This document shows positions 1-11,205 of a stretch of 64,000 bases of DNA, one piece after another; position 1 is the stretch's first letter, and the number at the start of each line of letters is the position of its first letter. Below the pieces are notes generated by a model. It had not been told where the DNA came from and made no database searches. It was given only the letters and a program-made list of their open reading frames with translations. The stretch comes from Euglena gracilis (Eukaryota; Euglenida; Euglenophyceae; Euglenales): contig CP154954.1 in the NCBI GenBank assembly GCA_039621445.1, forward strand, positions 26,424,954-26,488,953, in the 5' to 3' direction. The translations under genes and the position numbers were made by a program.

Positions 1-2
1 TC

Positions 3-152
3 CGCTATGGGGGCAACATCATCCTCCTCGCACCGGACTGGTCCAAGGTGCTGGCTGCCCTTCAGAGCATCTCCTCGGGCAGCATGACCCTGCCACGGTG
101 CCCTATCTACCGGCACTGCTCCCGGCCCCGGTCTGGGCAACTGTAGCCCTGC
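3..152 (+). pseudogene. End of Dam/DIRS-type module of retroelement A (partial)
   Basis: Frame 3 reads a plausible protein end from the first bases of the window: GGNIILLAPDW, then a Leu-Pro-Arg segment, with a stop at 150-152. The hydrophobic strand ending in APDW resembles the segment after the NPPF motif in Dam-like modules of DIRS-type retroelements, and lines up with GGHLFLVCPSD in retroelement B near 13.9 kb. The downstream polyprotein continues in frame 2, so a frameshift or decay has occurred at about 100-150. The catalytic part would lie upstream of the window. The family assignment rests on short similarity. Confidence 0.4.
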
Positions 153-1306
153 GGATACACCACCCAGGCCACCCTCCACTGAGCAGTGCCCCGGGGCCAG
201 TGAGGCCCGTCTCCCGCGCAAGCTACTCGGAGCGTCCGCCTCGTGCCTCGTACACACCATATCCGCTCGCGCCACTTCTCTCCCTGGGGCAGCACCGCCT
301 CATCAGCAAGCGAACCGCCTTACACGGCGGCGAAACATTCCACCTGGGGGACTACGCGGGCCGGACTTTCCTGATCTACCACGACGCCCTCTGGGACATC
401 CGGGGTACCTCCCCCCACTGGTGCCAATGCTGTGGACTGTGGCAATGGCCATGGGACTGTCCCACGCTACTTCCCCAACACTTTGCCGCACCCAAAACAC
501 CACTTCTCCGGCCTGCCTTCCGGCTGAACCCCACCCCACACTCCTTCCTTGACGCCGTACAAGCACCACCAGCTGAGACAGCGCCGGCTCATCCGTCACC
601 AAAAAACGACCGTCGTAGTCCGTCACTAGGCGGTGCCTACACCTTGGGGACCAACCGTGGACGGGGTAGCCTCCTCACCTGTGGGGATGTGGAGGGGAAC
701 CCTGGGCCAGCCAAGCGCCCAGCACCGCCATCCCCCCGCGGAGCGCCAACCGAAACTGAGGCCAGAGAACATGACAACCTTTTCCTGGACCTCGCTCACC
801 CGGAACGTGACGCGGCGATGGTCATCGACGGCGCCAGCCAGGAGTCCAATCTCCGAGGACAGCATGCGCACAGTCTGGTGGTTGGCGCTCCCCCCTGCGA
901 CATAACCCACCTTCTCCAACAGAGAATTCCGACCCTCCTCCACCTGCCCTCGGCCTGCCAACAACCTGTCTTTGACACCATGGCAGACGCCATTACGGCA
1001 TATGTACGAGCACCCACGGACGCGGCATTGTTCGCCGTGCTCTCCTTCCCCAAGCTTGTCCTCCGCCCTGCATCAACAACCAAACCACCGCCACCAGCAG
1101 AACTGGAGTCCATCCTGCTGCGACGCGCCAGACTATTCCGCGAAGGGGATTACGCTACCCTGCTGACAGAGGCCCAAAAGGACACCCAGACACGACACTC
1201 CATTGGGGAAACCAGGGCAGAAAAACGCTCCAGGACACAGCCCACCGCCCTCAGTGAAGCAATGACGAGACGCGTACCTCCCCCCATGGAATCTCGACTG
1301 GCATGA
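98..1306 (+). CDS. Retroelement A polyprotein fragment carrying a 2A motif
   Basis: This frame is open from base 2 to the TGA at 1304-1306. Base 98 is only the first GTG, so the true start is unknown and probably outside the window. A Cys/Trp-rich segment (WCQCCGLWQWPWDC, about residues 108-121) is followed by a Pro-rich linker, the 2A motif at residues 188-204, and a segment with FPKLVLRP near residue 320 that matches the region upstream of RT in retroelement B (FPKLVLGAP). The 2A would release an upstream Dam-like/Cys-rich protein from the RT-endonuclease protein during translation. The last residues before the stop look frameshifted relative to the RT frame that resumes after the insertion at 1318. 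Confidence 0.65.
   Translation: MPYLPALLPAPVWATVALRIHHPGHPPLSSAPGPVRPVSRASYSERPPRASYTPYPLAPLLSLGQHRLISKRTALHGGETFHLGDYAGRTFLIYHDALWDIRGTSPHWCQCCGLWQWPWDCPTLLPQHFAAPKTPLLRPAFRLNPTPHSFLDAVQAPPAETAPAHPSPKNDRRSPSLGGAYTLGTNRGRGSLLTCGDVEGNPGPAKRPAPPSPRGAPTETEAREHDNLFLDLAHPERDAAMVIDGASQESNLRGQHAHSLVVGAPPCDITHLLQQRIPTLLHLPSACQQPVFDTMADAITAYVRAPTDAALFAVLSFPKLVLRPASTTKPPPPAELESILLRRARLFREGDYATLLTEAQKDTQTRHSIGETRAEKRSRTQPTALSEAMTRRVPPPMESRLA
659..709 (+). other. 2A-like ribosome-skipping motif (intact)
   Basis: Codons 659-709 read GRGSLLTCGDVEGNPGP, which fits the 2A consensus D-(V/I)-E-x-N-P-G-P with the usual hydrophobic LL and Cys upstream. In known 2A peptides the ribosome fails to join the last Gly to the Pro, giving two proteins from one frame; here the break would fall at codon 704/707. 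It is very close to the Thosea asigna virus class of 2A. 2A motifs are known in some non-LTR retrotransposons, such as trypanosome L1Tc. Activity here is inferred. Confidence 0.9.
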
Positions 1307-1455
1307 ATGTCGACAAGTAATTTCTCGGCCAATAAAATGCCGACAGCCGGCTCCGGTCGAACAGACTTTTGTCGAAGGTTGGTTTTTGGCATGAGTTTCC
1401 CCATAGGTCGCCGCGCTGCTTCCCGCCAGTAAATATGTAACTTACCTGTCCCGAC

Positions 1456-2048
1456 GAGGCTTCTTTTTAAGGTGCAGAGTCTCCCGGGGGGTGGGTCCGG
1501 GCCGGACCCCCCCCCCCGGGGGTGTTCCCCCCGTGACCCACCCGTGACCCCCCCCGTGACCCCCCCGTGACCCGAACAAGGACCCTTTTCGGCGAAATTT
1601 TGTAGGGAAAATTTTTGGCCGGTGATGCCCAATTTGATAAAATTCTCATGCAGATTCCTAATTTTGAGGTGTAAAATTTGCAAATTTGGGCTTGGTGATT
1701 CCTAATTTTGTGTCAAATTCCTAATTTCAGGTGTGGAGATTCCTAATTTGTGGAATTTTTCCACAAAAATTCCGGCTCGGTGATTCCTAATTTTGCCACC
1801 AAAAATGTGGTGTTCCCCCCGTGTCCCCCCCCCGTGACCCCCCCGTGACCCTCCCCGTGACCCGAACCACCCCCCCCCCGGGCGCCGGAGGCGCTGGGTA
1901 TACCTTTTCCGCGCGAAGCGCCGAAAAATTTTGGAAATTGCCTTTAATGGGCCCATTTTTGGGGGGTCCCCGCCCCCCGGGGGGGGTCCAGCCACCCTGC
2001 GTGGATGGGGCCCGGTCCCCCCCCCCGGGGGTCTTAAAAAGAAGCCTG
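1456..2048. mobile_element. hAT-type MITE (593 bp), nested
   Basis: The ends are inverted repeats: AGGCTTCTTTTTAAG starts at 1457 and CTTAAAAAGAAGCCT ends at 2047. The flanks GTCCCGAC (1448-1455) and GTCCCGAT (2049-2056) match 7 of 8, a typical slightly decayed hAT target duplication. The same terminal sequence bounds the hAT element at 39158-40829, which carries transposase remnants, so this looks like a non-autonomous relative. The interior contains repeated CCCCCCGTGACCC tracts and short lines of TGATTCCTAATTTTG, and is shared with the fragment at 22247-22557. No coding capacity. Confidence 0.75.
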
Positions 2049-2620
2049 GTCCCGATGACACGACAGAATTGGCCCGAAGTTGTTTGACCCGTGGGCAAAA
2101 AAATCCTCCAAAACTGTGGCACCCGGCTGCCCCCCCGTGGCCAGAAATTGGACCAAAAATGTGAGACCGGTGGCCCCACCCGTGGCCAAAAAAAAAGGCC
2201 CACTGTCCCCAAAGCTGGCGACCAATCTGCCACAACACCCATTCCCCCCCCCCCCCGTTGCCCAAAACAGCCCCACCCGCAGACCCAAAAAGGCCCCCCA
2301 AAACAGGCCAGATGGCACATTGACTCAAAAAAACCCTGATTGCAGATCCAACATGTCACATCCTGGGGCCATACTATTGAGAATCACGAAGCCCCAGAAA
2401 ACACCCTTGCAAACAAAACATATTAAAAAACTTTTGGTTTTCAAGCACAGCAACAGAAAATACAAATACAAGCGATTTCCTGGTCGTATTCCCAACATGG
2501 AGCAGTTTGGCGCGGACATGCTCAGGTCCAGATTAGTAACAAACTCATTCCAATAAGTTCATTTCAGCTCAAGCCACCTGTGTACATGGTCTCAGCACCA
2601 TATTCTTGAGCTTTGCGTGA

Positions 2621-2890
2621 TCATCTGCAACAGCTCCGCACCAACTTCTGCACGATAGACTTCAGAAAATATTCTTGCCTGTGCTCTGCAGCAGAGAAGG
2701 AGGAACTCCCTGACATCATAGTTTGGCAAACCTTTGTCATCATGAGAGCTTGATGCCGAGAGAAACCAGTCAACTCAATAGCCCCTCTCAGCCACTTCTG
2801 CCATCCAGTCTTGTAACTCATCACAGCATCAAACATCCTATTGTGACCAAGATTTCCTGACCACAAACTTGTCCATTCCTCTGAAGACAA
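2621..2890 (-). CDS. Hypothetical ORF inside the 1.7 kb insertion
   Basis: An 89-codon minus-strand ORF of balanced composition, unlike the G/C-run DNA around it, with Trp and Cys residues and no low-complexity tract. A splice-acceptor-like TTTGTCTTCAG precedes the codons GAGGAATGG at its start, so it may be an exon of a decayed transposase gene of the host element. I recognise no family. Confidence 0.25.
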   Translation of the reverse strand: MSSEEWTSLWSGNLGHNRMFDAVMSYKTGWQKWLRGAIELTGFSRHQALMMTKVCQTMMSGSSSFSAAEHRQEYFLKSIVQKLVRSCCR

Positions 2891-3047
2891 AGTTCAGGAT
2901 GTGAAAACATGTGTGGTTGAGTACCTTTGGCTACGGCCAGTCCAATTAGTAATATCCCGCCGCGTTCCCAGTCGCGGTCATCTGTACCAAAGATGTGAAT
3001 ACTTATTTCGAATACTGTGCGAGCTCGAACAGAGAAATATCGACAAG

Positions 3048-3325
3048 AGAGTGGTTCGGCTTTAGAATTTCTCGAGTTTAGTACGGTCTACATTTGGATA
3101 CCCCTGGTACGCAGCCTCACCGCAGAGGGGGCTTCTGCAAAGGCTGTTCAGATTCTGCTGTCCGAGGGTGCGCACCAACCGGACGACCCAGAGGTCTGGG
3201 GCGCCCTGGAAAAGCCACACCCTGTCGGCAGGAATGTTGACACCAATCGCCTGCCGCGTCACGTCCGCCCTTTCCACGAGAACCACACCCCTAACTGGGA
3301 GGACCGACTGAAGGAAGCCATCCGT
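3048..3325 (+). pseudogene. Retroelement A: start of RT region, interrupted
   Basis: The frame containing LVRSLTAEGASAKAVQ through NWEDRLKEAIR matches retroelement B around 15.35-15.58 kb (GQVRGLVEEGALGKAV through NWSLIVQEA). This is the segment just before the first RT block. It stops inside the target site GCCATCCGT (3317-3325), where the satellite-bearing element is inserted, and the same frame resumes at 11598. Confidence 0.75.
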
Positions 3326-3340
3326 GGCTCCCGGATCTGG

Positions 3341-3647
3341 CCTGGAGGGGGGGGGTAGTGGGGGTCGACCATGGTCGACCCACGGTCGCCTCGGTCGCCC
3401 TCGGTCGCTCTCGGTCGGGGGGGGGGGGGGGTTAGGGGGGGGGGGCCACCGAGGCGACCCTGGGGGACGACCGAGGGCGACCATGGTTGACCCCCACCCC
3501 ACGACGGGAAACCCCCCCTTTTGAAGGACGACCATGGCCGACCCCCACCCCACGACGGGAAACCCCCCCTGGAACGGGGGCGACCATGGTCGACCCCCAC
3601 CCCACGACGGGAAAACCCCCCTGGGGGGGGGGGAGGAACCTCGAAAT
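3341..3647. repeat. Left arm of the foldback-like element
   Basis: It begins with a G run, then palindromic GGTCGACCATGGTCGACC near 3363-3380, short GGTCGCCCTCGGTCG repeats and a long G tract (3417-3447). Three copies follow of a roughly 58-bp unit containing CGACCCCCACCCCACGACGG and GAAACCCCCC (3484-3630). The right arm carries the same unit in the opposite orientation. Confidence 0.8.
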
Positions 3648-6600
3648 CCCCTGTGTTGCCGAACCGTTTTGGAAGCCAATCCCTTTTGTTGCTCAACTGT
3701 TCCAGGGCCCCAAAATAACAAAATCCCCTGTGTTGCCGAACCGTTTTGGAAGCCAATCCCTTTTGTTGCGCAACTGTTCCAGGGCCCCAAAATAACAAAA
3801 ATCCCCTGTGCTGCCGAACCGTTTTGGAAGCCAATCCCTTTTGTTGCTCAACTGTGCCAGGGCCCCAAAATAACAACATCCCCTGTGCTGCCGAACCGTT
3901 TTGGAAGCGAATCCCTTTTGTTGCTCAACTGTCCCAGGGCCCCAAAATAACAAAAATCCCTTGTGCTGCCGAACCGTTGTGGAAGCCAATCCCTTTTGCT
4001 GCTCAACTGTCCCAGGGCCCCAAAATAACAAAAATCCCCTGTGCGGCCGAACCGTTTTGGAAGCCAATCCCTTTTGTTGCTCAACTGTTCCAGGGCCCCA
4101 AAATAACAACATCCCCTGTGCTGCCGAACCGTTTTGGAAGCCAATCCCTTTTGTTGCTGAACTGTCCCAGGGCCCCAAAATAACAACATCCCCTGTGCTG
4201 CCGAACCGTTTTGGAAGCGAATCCCTTTTGTTGCTTAACTGTCCCAGGGCCCCAAAATAACAAAAATCCCTTGTGCTGCCGAACCGTTGTGGAAGCCAAT
4301 CCCTTTTGCTGCTCAACTGTCCCAGGGCCCCAAAATAACAAAAATCCCCTGTGCGGCCGAACCGTTTTGGAAGCCAATCCCTTTTGTTGCTCAACTGTTC
4401 CAGGGCCCCAAAATAACAACATCCCCTGTGCTGCCGAACCGTTTTGGAAGCCAATCCCTTTTGTTGCTCAACTGTTCCAGGGCCCCAAAATAACAAAATC
4501 TCTTGTGCTGCCGAACCGTTTTGGAAGCCAATCCCTTTTGTTGCTCAACTTTCCCAGGGCCCCAAAATAACAAAATCCCCTGTGCTGCCGAACCGTTTTG
4601 GAAGCGAATCCCTTTTGTTGCTCAACTGTGCCAGGGCCCCAAAATAACAACATCCCCTGTGCTGCCGAACCGTTGTGGAAGCGAATCCCTTTTGTTGCTC
4701 AACTGTCCGAGGGCCCCAAAATAACAAAATCCCCTGTGCTGCCGAACCGTTTTGGAAGCCAATCCCTTTTGTTGCTCAACTGTTCCAGGGCCCCAAAATA
4801 ACAAAATCCCCTGTGCTGCCGAACCGTTTTGGAAGCGAATCCCTTTTGTTGCTCAACTGTGCCAGGGCCCCAAAATAACAACATCCCTTGTGCTGCCGAA
4901 CCGTTTTGGAAGCCAATCCCTTTTGTTGCTCAACTGTCCCAGGGCCCCAAAATAACAAAAACCCCTGTGCTGCCGAACCGTTTGGGAAGCCAATCCCTTT
5001 TGTTGCTCAACTGTCCCAGGGCCCCAAAATAACAAAATCCCCTGTGCTGCCGAACCGTTTTGGAAGCCAATCCCTTTTGTTGCTCAACTGTTCCAGGGCC
5101 ACAAAATAGCAAAATCCCCTGTGCTGCCGAACCGTTTTGGAAGCCAATCCCTTTTGTTGCTCAACTGTTCCAGGGCCCCAAAATAACAAAATCCCCTGTG
5201 CTGCCGAACCGTTTTGGAAGCCAATCCCTTTTGATGCTCAACTGTTCTAGGGCCCCAAAATAACAAAATCCCCTGTGCTGCCGAACCGTTTTGGAAGCCA
5301 ATCCCTTTTGTTGCTCAACTGTCCCAAGGCCCCAAAATAACAACATCCCCTGTGCTGCCGAACCGTTTGGGAAGCCAATCCCTTTTGTTGCTCAACTGTC
5401 CCAGGGCCCCAAAATAACAAAATCCCCTGTGCTGCCGAACCGTTTTGGAAGCCAATCCCTTTTGTTGCTCAACTGTTCCAGGGCCCCAAAATAACAAAAT
5501 CCCCTGTGCTGCCGAACCGTTTTGGAAGCGAATCCCTTTTGTTGCTCAACTGTCCCAGGGCCCCAAAATAACAACATCCCTTGTGCTGCCGAACCGTTTT
5601 GGAAGCCAATCCCTTTGTTGCTCAACTGTCCCAGGGCCCCAAAATAACAAAAACCCCTGTGCTGCCGAACCGTTTGGGAAGCCAATCCCTTTTGTTGCTC
5701 AACTGTCCCAGGGCCCCAAAATAACAAAAACCCCTGTGCTGCCGAACCGTTTGGGAAGCCAATCCCTTTTGTTGCTCAACTGTTCCAGGGCCACAAAATA
5801 GCAAAATCCCCTGTGCTGCCGAACCGTTTTGGAAGCCAATCCCTTTTGTTGCTCAACTGTTCCAGGGCCCCAAAATAACAAAATCTCTTGTGCTGCCGAA
5901 CCGTTTTGGAAGCCAATCCCTTTTGTTGCTCAACTTTCCCAGGGCCCCAAAATAACAAAATCCCCTGTGCTGCCGAACCGTTTTGGAAGCGAATCCCTTT
6001 TGTTGCTCAACTGTGCCAGGGCCCCAAAATAACAACATCCCCTGTGCTGCCGAACCGTTGTGGAAGCGAATCCCTTTTGTTGCTCAACTGTCCCAGGGCC
6101 CCAAAATAACAAAATCCCCTGTGCTGCCGAACCGTTTTGGAAGCCAATCCCTTTTGTTGCTCAACTGTGCCAGGGCCCCAAAATAACAACATCCCTTGTG
6201 CTGCCGAACCGTTTTGGAAGCCAATCCCTTTTGTTGCTCAACTGTCCCAGGGCCCCAAAATAACAAAAACCCCTGTGCTGCCGAACCGTTTGGGAAGCCA
6301 ATCCCTTTTGTTGCTCAACTGTCCCAGGGCCCCAAAATAACAAAATCCCCTGTGCTGCCGAACCGTTTTGGAAGCCAATCCCTTTTGTTGCTCAACTGTT
6401 CCAGGGCCCCAAAATAACAAAATCCCCTGTGCTGCCGAACCGTTTTGGAAGCGAATCCCTTTTGTTGCTCAACCGTCCCAGGGCCCCAAAATAACAACAT
6501 CCCTTGTGCTGCCGAACCGTTTTGGAAGCCAATCCCTTTTGTTGCTCAACTGTCCCAGGGCCCCAAAATAACAAAAACCCCTGTGCTGCCGAACCGTTTG

Positions 6601-9600
6601 GGAAGCCAATCCCTTTTGTTGCTCAACTGTCCCAGGGCCCCAAAATAACAAAAACCCCTGTGCTGCCGAACCGTTTGGGAAGCCAATCCCTTTTGTTGCT
6701 CAACTGTTCCAGGGCCACAAAATAGCAAAATCCCCTGTGCCGCCGAACCGTTTTGGAAGCCAATCCCTTTTGTTGCTCAACTGTTCCAGGGCCCCAAAAT
6801 AACAAAATCTCTTGTGCTGCCGAACCGTTTTGGAAGCCAATCCCTTTTGTTGCTCAACTTTCCCAGGGCCCCAAAATAACAAAATCCCCTGTGCTGCCGA
6901 ACCGTTTTGGAAGCGAATCCCTTTTGTTGCTCAAATGTGCCAGGGCCCCAAAATAACAACATCCCCTGTGCTGCCGAACCGTTGTGGAAGCGAATCCCTT
7001 TTGTTGCTCAACTGTCCCAGGGCCCCAAAATAACAAAATCCCCTGTGCTGCCGAACCGTTTTGGAAGCGAATCCCTTTTGTTGCTCAACTGTGCCAGGGC
7101 CCCAAAATAACAACATCCCTTGTGCTGCCGAACCGTTTTGGAAGCCAATCCCTTTTGTTGCTCAACTGTCCCAGGGCCCCAAAATAACAACATCCCCTGT
7201 GCTGCCGAACCGTTTTGGAAGCCAATCCCTTTTGATGCTCAACTGTTCCAGGGCCCCAAAATAACAAAATCCCCTGTGCTGCCGAACCGTTTTGGAAGCC
7301 AATCCCTTTTGTTGCTCAACTGTCCCAGGGCCACAAAATAGCAAAATCCCCTGTGCTGCCGAACCGTTTTGGAAGCCAATCCCTTTTGTTGCTCAACTGT
7401 TCCAGGGCCCCAAAATAACAAAATCCCCTGTGCTGCCGAACCGTTTTGGAAGCCAATCCCTTTTGATGCTCAACTGTTCCAGGGCCCCAAAATAACAAAA
7501 TCCCCTGTGCTGCCGAACCGTTTTGGAAGCCAATCCCTTTTGTTGCTCAACTGTCCCAGGGCCCCAAAATAACAAAAACCCCTGTGCTGCCGAACCGTTT
7601 GGGAAGCCAATCCCTTTTGTTGCTCAACTGTCCCAGGGCCCCAAAATAACAAAATCCCCTGTGCTGCCGAACCGTTTTGGAAGCCAATCCCTTTTGTTGC
7701 TCAACTGTTCCAGGGCCACAAAATAGCAAAATCCCCTGTGCTGCCGAACCGTTTTGGAAGCCAATCCCTTTTGTTGCTCAACTGTTCCAGGGCCCCAAAA
7801 TAACAAAATCTCTTGTGCTGCCGAACCGTTTTGGAAGCCAATCCCTTTTGATGCTCAACTATTCCAGGGCCCCAAAATAACAAAATCTCTTGTGCTGCCG
7901 AACCGTTTTGGAAGCCAATCCCTTTTGTTGCTCAACTGTCCCAGGGCCCCAAAATAACAAAAACCCCTGTGCTGCCGAACCGTTTGGGAAGCCAATCCCT
8001 TTTGTTGCTCAACTGTCCCAGGGCCCCAAAATAACAAAATCCCCTGTGCTGCCGAACCATTTTGGAAGCCAATCCCTTTTGTTGCTCAACTGTTCCAGGG
8101 CCACAAAATAGCAAAATCCCCTGTGCTGCCGAAACGTTTTGGAAGCCAATCCCTTTTGTTGCTCAACTGTCCCAGGGCCCCAAAATAACAAAATCTCTTG
8201 TGCTGCCGAACCGTTTTGGAAGCCAATCCCTTTTGATGCTCAACTGTTCCAGGGCCCCAAAATAACAAAATCTCTTGTGCTGCCGAACCGTTTTGGAAGC
8301 CAATCCCTTTTGTTGCTCAACTGTTCCAGGGCCCCAAAATAACAAAATCTCTTGTGCTGCCGAACCGTTTTGGAAGCCAATCCCTTTTGTTGCTCAACTG
8401 TCCCAGGGCCCCAAAATAACAAAATCCCCTGTGCTGCCGAACCGTTTTGGAAGCGAATCCCTTTTGTTGCTCAACTGTGCCAGGGCCCCAAAATAACAAC
8501 ATCCCCTGTGCTGCCGAACCGTTGTGGAAGCGAATCCCTTTTGTTGCTCAACTGTCCCAGGGCCCCAAAATAATAAAAATCCCTTGTGCTGCCGAACCGT
8601 TGTGGAAGCCAATCCCTTTTGCTGCTCAACTGTCCCAGGGCCCCAAAATAACAACAATCCCCTGTGCTGCCGAACCGTTTTGGAAGCCAATCCCTTTTGT
8701 TGCTCAACTGTTCCAGGGCCCCAAAATAACAAAATCCCCTGTGCTGCCGAACCGTTTTGGAAGCCAATCCCTTTTGTTGCTCAACTGTTCCAGGGCCCCA
8801 AAATAACAAAATCCCCTGTGCTGCCGAACCGTTTTGGAAGCGAATCCCTTTTGTTGCTCAACTGTCCCAGGGCCCCAAAATAACAACATCCCTTGTGCTG
8901 CCGAACCGTTTTGGAAGCCAATCCCTTTTGTTGCTCAACTGTCCCAGGGCCCCAAAATAACAAAAACCCCTGTGCTGCCGAACCGTTTGGGAAGCCAATC
9001 CCTTTTGTTGCTCAACTGTCCCAGGGCCCCAAAATAACAAAATCCCCTGTGCTGCCGAACCGTTTTGGAAGCGAATCCCTTTTGTTGCTCAACTGTTCCA
9101 GGGCCACAAAATAGCAAAATCCCCTGTGCTGCCGAACCGTTTTGGAAGCCAATCCCTTTTGTTGCTCAACTGTTCCAGGGCCCCAAAATAACAAAATCCC
9201 CTGTGCTGCCGAACCGTTTTGGAGGCCAATCCCTTTTGATGCTCAACTGTTCCAGGGCCCCAAAATAACAAAATCCCCTGTGCTGCCGAACCGTTTTGGA
9301 AGCCAATCCCTTTTGATGCTCAACTGTGCCAGGGCCCCAAAATAACAAAATCTCTTGTGCTGCCGAACCGTTTTGGAAGCCAATCCCTTTTGTTGCTCAA
9401 CTGTACCAGGGCCCCAAAATAACAAAATCCCTTGTGCTGCCGAACCGTTTGGGAAGCGAATCCCTTTTGTTGCTCAACTGTCCCAGGGCCCCAAAATATC
9501 AAAATCCCCTGTGCTGCCGAACCGTTTTGGAAGCCAATCCCTTTTGTTGCTCAACTGTCCGAGGGCCCCAAAATATCAAAATCCCTTGTGCTGCCGAACC

Positions 9601-11205
9601 GTTGTGGAAGCCAATCCCTTTTGTTGCTCAACTGTCCCAGGGCCCCAAAATAACAAAATCCCCTGTGCTGCCGAACCGTTTTGGAAACCAATCCCTTTTG
9701 TTGCTCAACTGTTCCAGGGCCACAAAATAGCAAAATCCCCTGTGCTGCCGAACCGTTTTGGAAGCCAATCCCTTTTGTTGCTCAACTGTTCCAGGGCCCC
9801 AAAATAACAAAATCTCTTGTGCTGCCGAACCGTTTTGGAAGCCAATCCCTTTTGATGCTCAACTGTTCCAGGGCCCCAAAATAACAAAATCTCTTGTGCT
9901 GCCGAACCGTTTTGGAAGCCAATCCCTTTTGTTGCTCAACTGTCCCAGGGCCCCAAAATAACAAAATCCCCTGTGCTGCCGAACCGTTTTGGAAGCGAAT
10001 CCCTTTTGTTGCTCAACTGTGCCAGGGCCCCAAAATAACAACATCCCCTGTGCTGCCGAACCGTTTTGGAAGCGAATCCCTTTTGTTGCTCAACTGTCCC
10101 AGGGCCCCAAAATAATAAAAAGCCCTTGTGCTGCCGAACCGTTGTGGAAGCCAATCCCTTTTGCTCCTCAACTGTCCCAGGGCCCCAAAATAACAACAAT
10201 CCCCTGTGCTGCCGAACCGTTTTGGAAGCCAATCCCTTTTGTTGCTGAACTGTCCCAGGGCCCCAAAATAACAAAATCGCCTGTGCCGCCGAACCGTTTT
10301 GGAAGCCAATCCCTTTTGTTGCTCAACTGTTCCAGGGCCCCAAAATAACAAAATCCCCTGTGCTGCCGAACCGTTTTGGAAGCGAATCCCTTTTGTTGCT
10401 CAACTGTGCCAGGGGCCCAAAATAACAACATCCCTTGTGCTGCCGAACCGTTTTGGAAGCCAATCCCTTTTGTTGCTCAACTGTCCCAGGGCCCCAAAAT
10501 AACAAAAACCCCTGTGCTGCCGAACCGTTTGGGAAGCCAATCCCTTTTGTTGCTCAACTGTCCCAGGGCCCCAAAATAACAAAATCCCCTGTGCTGCCGA
10601 ACCGTTTTGGAAGCCAATCCCTTTTGTTGCTCAACTGTTCCAGGGCCCCAAAATAACAAAATCCCCTGTGCTGCCGAACCGTTTTGGAAGCGAATCCCTT
10701 TTGTTGCTCAACTGTGCCAGGGCCCCAAAATAACAACATCCCTTGTGCTGCCGAACCGTTTTGGAAGCCAATCCCTTTTGTTGCTCAACTGTCCCAGGGC
10801 CCCAAAATAACAAAATCCCCTGTGCTGCCGAACAGTTTTGGAAGCGAATCCCTTTTGTTGCTCAACTGTGCCAGGGCCCCAAAATAACAACATCCCTTGT
10901 GCTGCCGAACCGTTTTGGAAGCCAATCCCTTTTGTTGCTCAACTGTCCCAGGGCCCCAAAATAACAAAATCCCTTGTGCTGCCGAACCGTTTGGGAAGCG
11001 AATCCCTTTTGTTGCTCAACTGTCCCAGGGCCCCAAAATAATAAAAATCCCCTGTGCTGCCGAACCGTTTTGGAAGCCAATCCCTTTTGTTGCTCAACTG
11101 TTCCAGGGCCCCAAAATATCAAAATCCCTTGTGCTGCCGAACCGTTGTGGAAGCCAATCCCTTTTGTTGCTCAACTGTTCCAGGGCCCCAAAATATCAGA
11201 GTCCC
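3648..11205 (+). repeat. 77-bp tandem satellite, about 98 copies
   Basis: The unit runs from CCCCTGTGCTGCCGAACCG through GGAAGCCAATCCCTTTTG and TTGCTCAACTGTTCCAGGG to CCCCAAAATAACAAAAT, 77 bp. A few units are 76-79 bp. Variant positions (GAAGCC/GAAGCG, TGTTCC/TGTCCC/TGTGCC, AACAAAAT/AACAACAT) recur in blocks. The variant ACAAAATAGC starts at 5101, 5793, 6717, 7333, 7718, 8103, 9106 and 9722, spacings that are multiples of 77 within 2 bases. Many overlapping short ORFs here arise because 77 is not divisible by 3. I do not regard them as genes. Confidence 0.97.

Larger units (their letters stand above)
1318..3039. mobile_element. 1.7 kb insertion in retroelement A with 8-bp target duplication
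   Basis: The octamer TCGACAAG occurs at 1310-1317 and 3040-3047, and retroelement A sequence lies directly outside both copies. The inner ends resemble inverted repeats: TAATTTCTCGG on the left and the reverse complement TATTTCTCTG on the right. An 8-bp duplication suits hAT or P-type transposons. The interior holds the nested MITE 1456-2048, G/C-run DNA (2060-2340) in which I see no gene, and a short minus-strand ORF. No recognisable transposase remains. Confidence 0.5.

Noticed and set aside
98-100. Base 98 as a true translation start
   Set aside because: It is a GTG inside a frame that is open from base 2; the element's start lies outside the window.
1150-2359. Long Gly/Pro-rich ORFs on both strands around 1.2-2.4 kb and in other G/C-run regions
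   Set aside because: They track homopolymer and CCCGTGACCC tracts, which are poor in stop codons by composition.
2932-2985. 5S rRNA-like start GGCTACGGCCA
   Set aside because: Only about 11 bases resemble 5S; the internal promoter region and the rest do not match.
3648-11205. Over one hundred overlapping ORFs of 60-150 codons in the 77-bp array
   Set aside because: They repeat with the satellite, occur in several frames on both strands, and have no independent start or domain.
3648-11205. CRISPR-like array
   Set aside because: Units are contiguous 77-bp copies with no unique spacers, and the DNA is eukaryotic.
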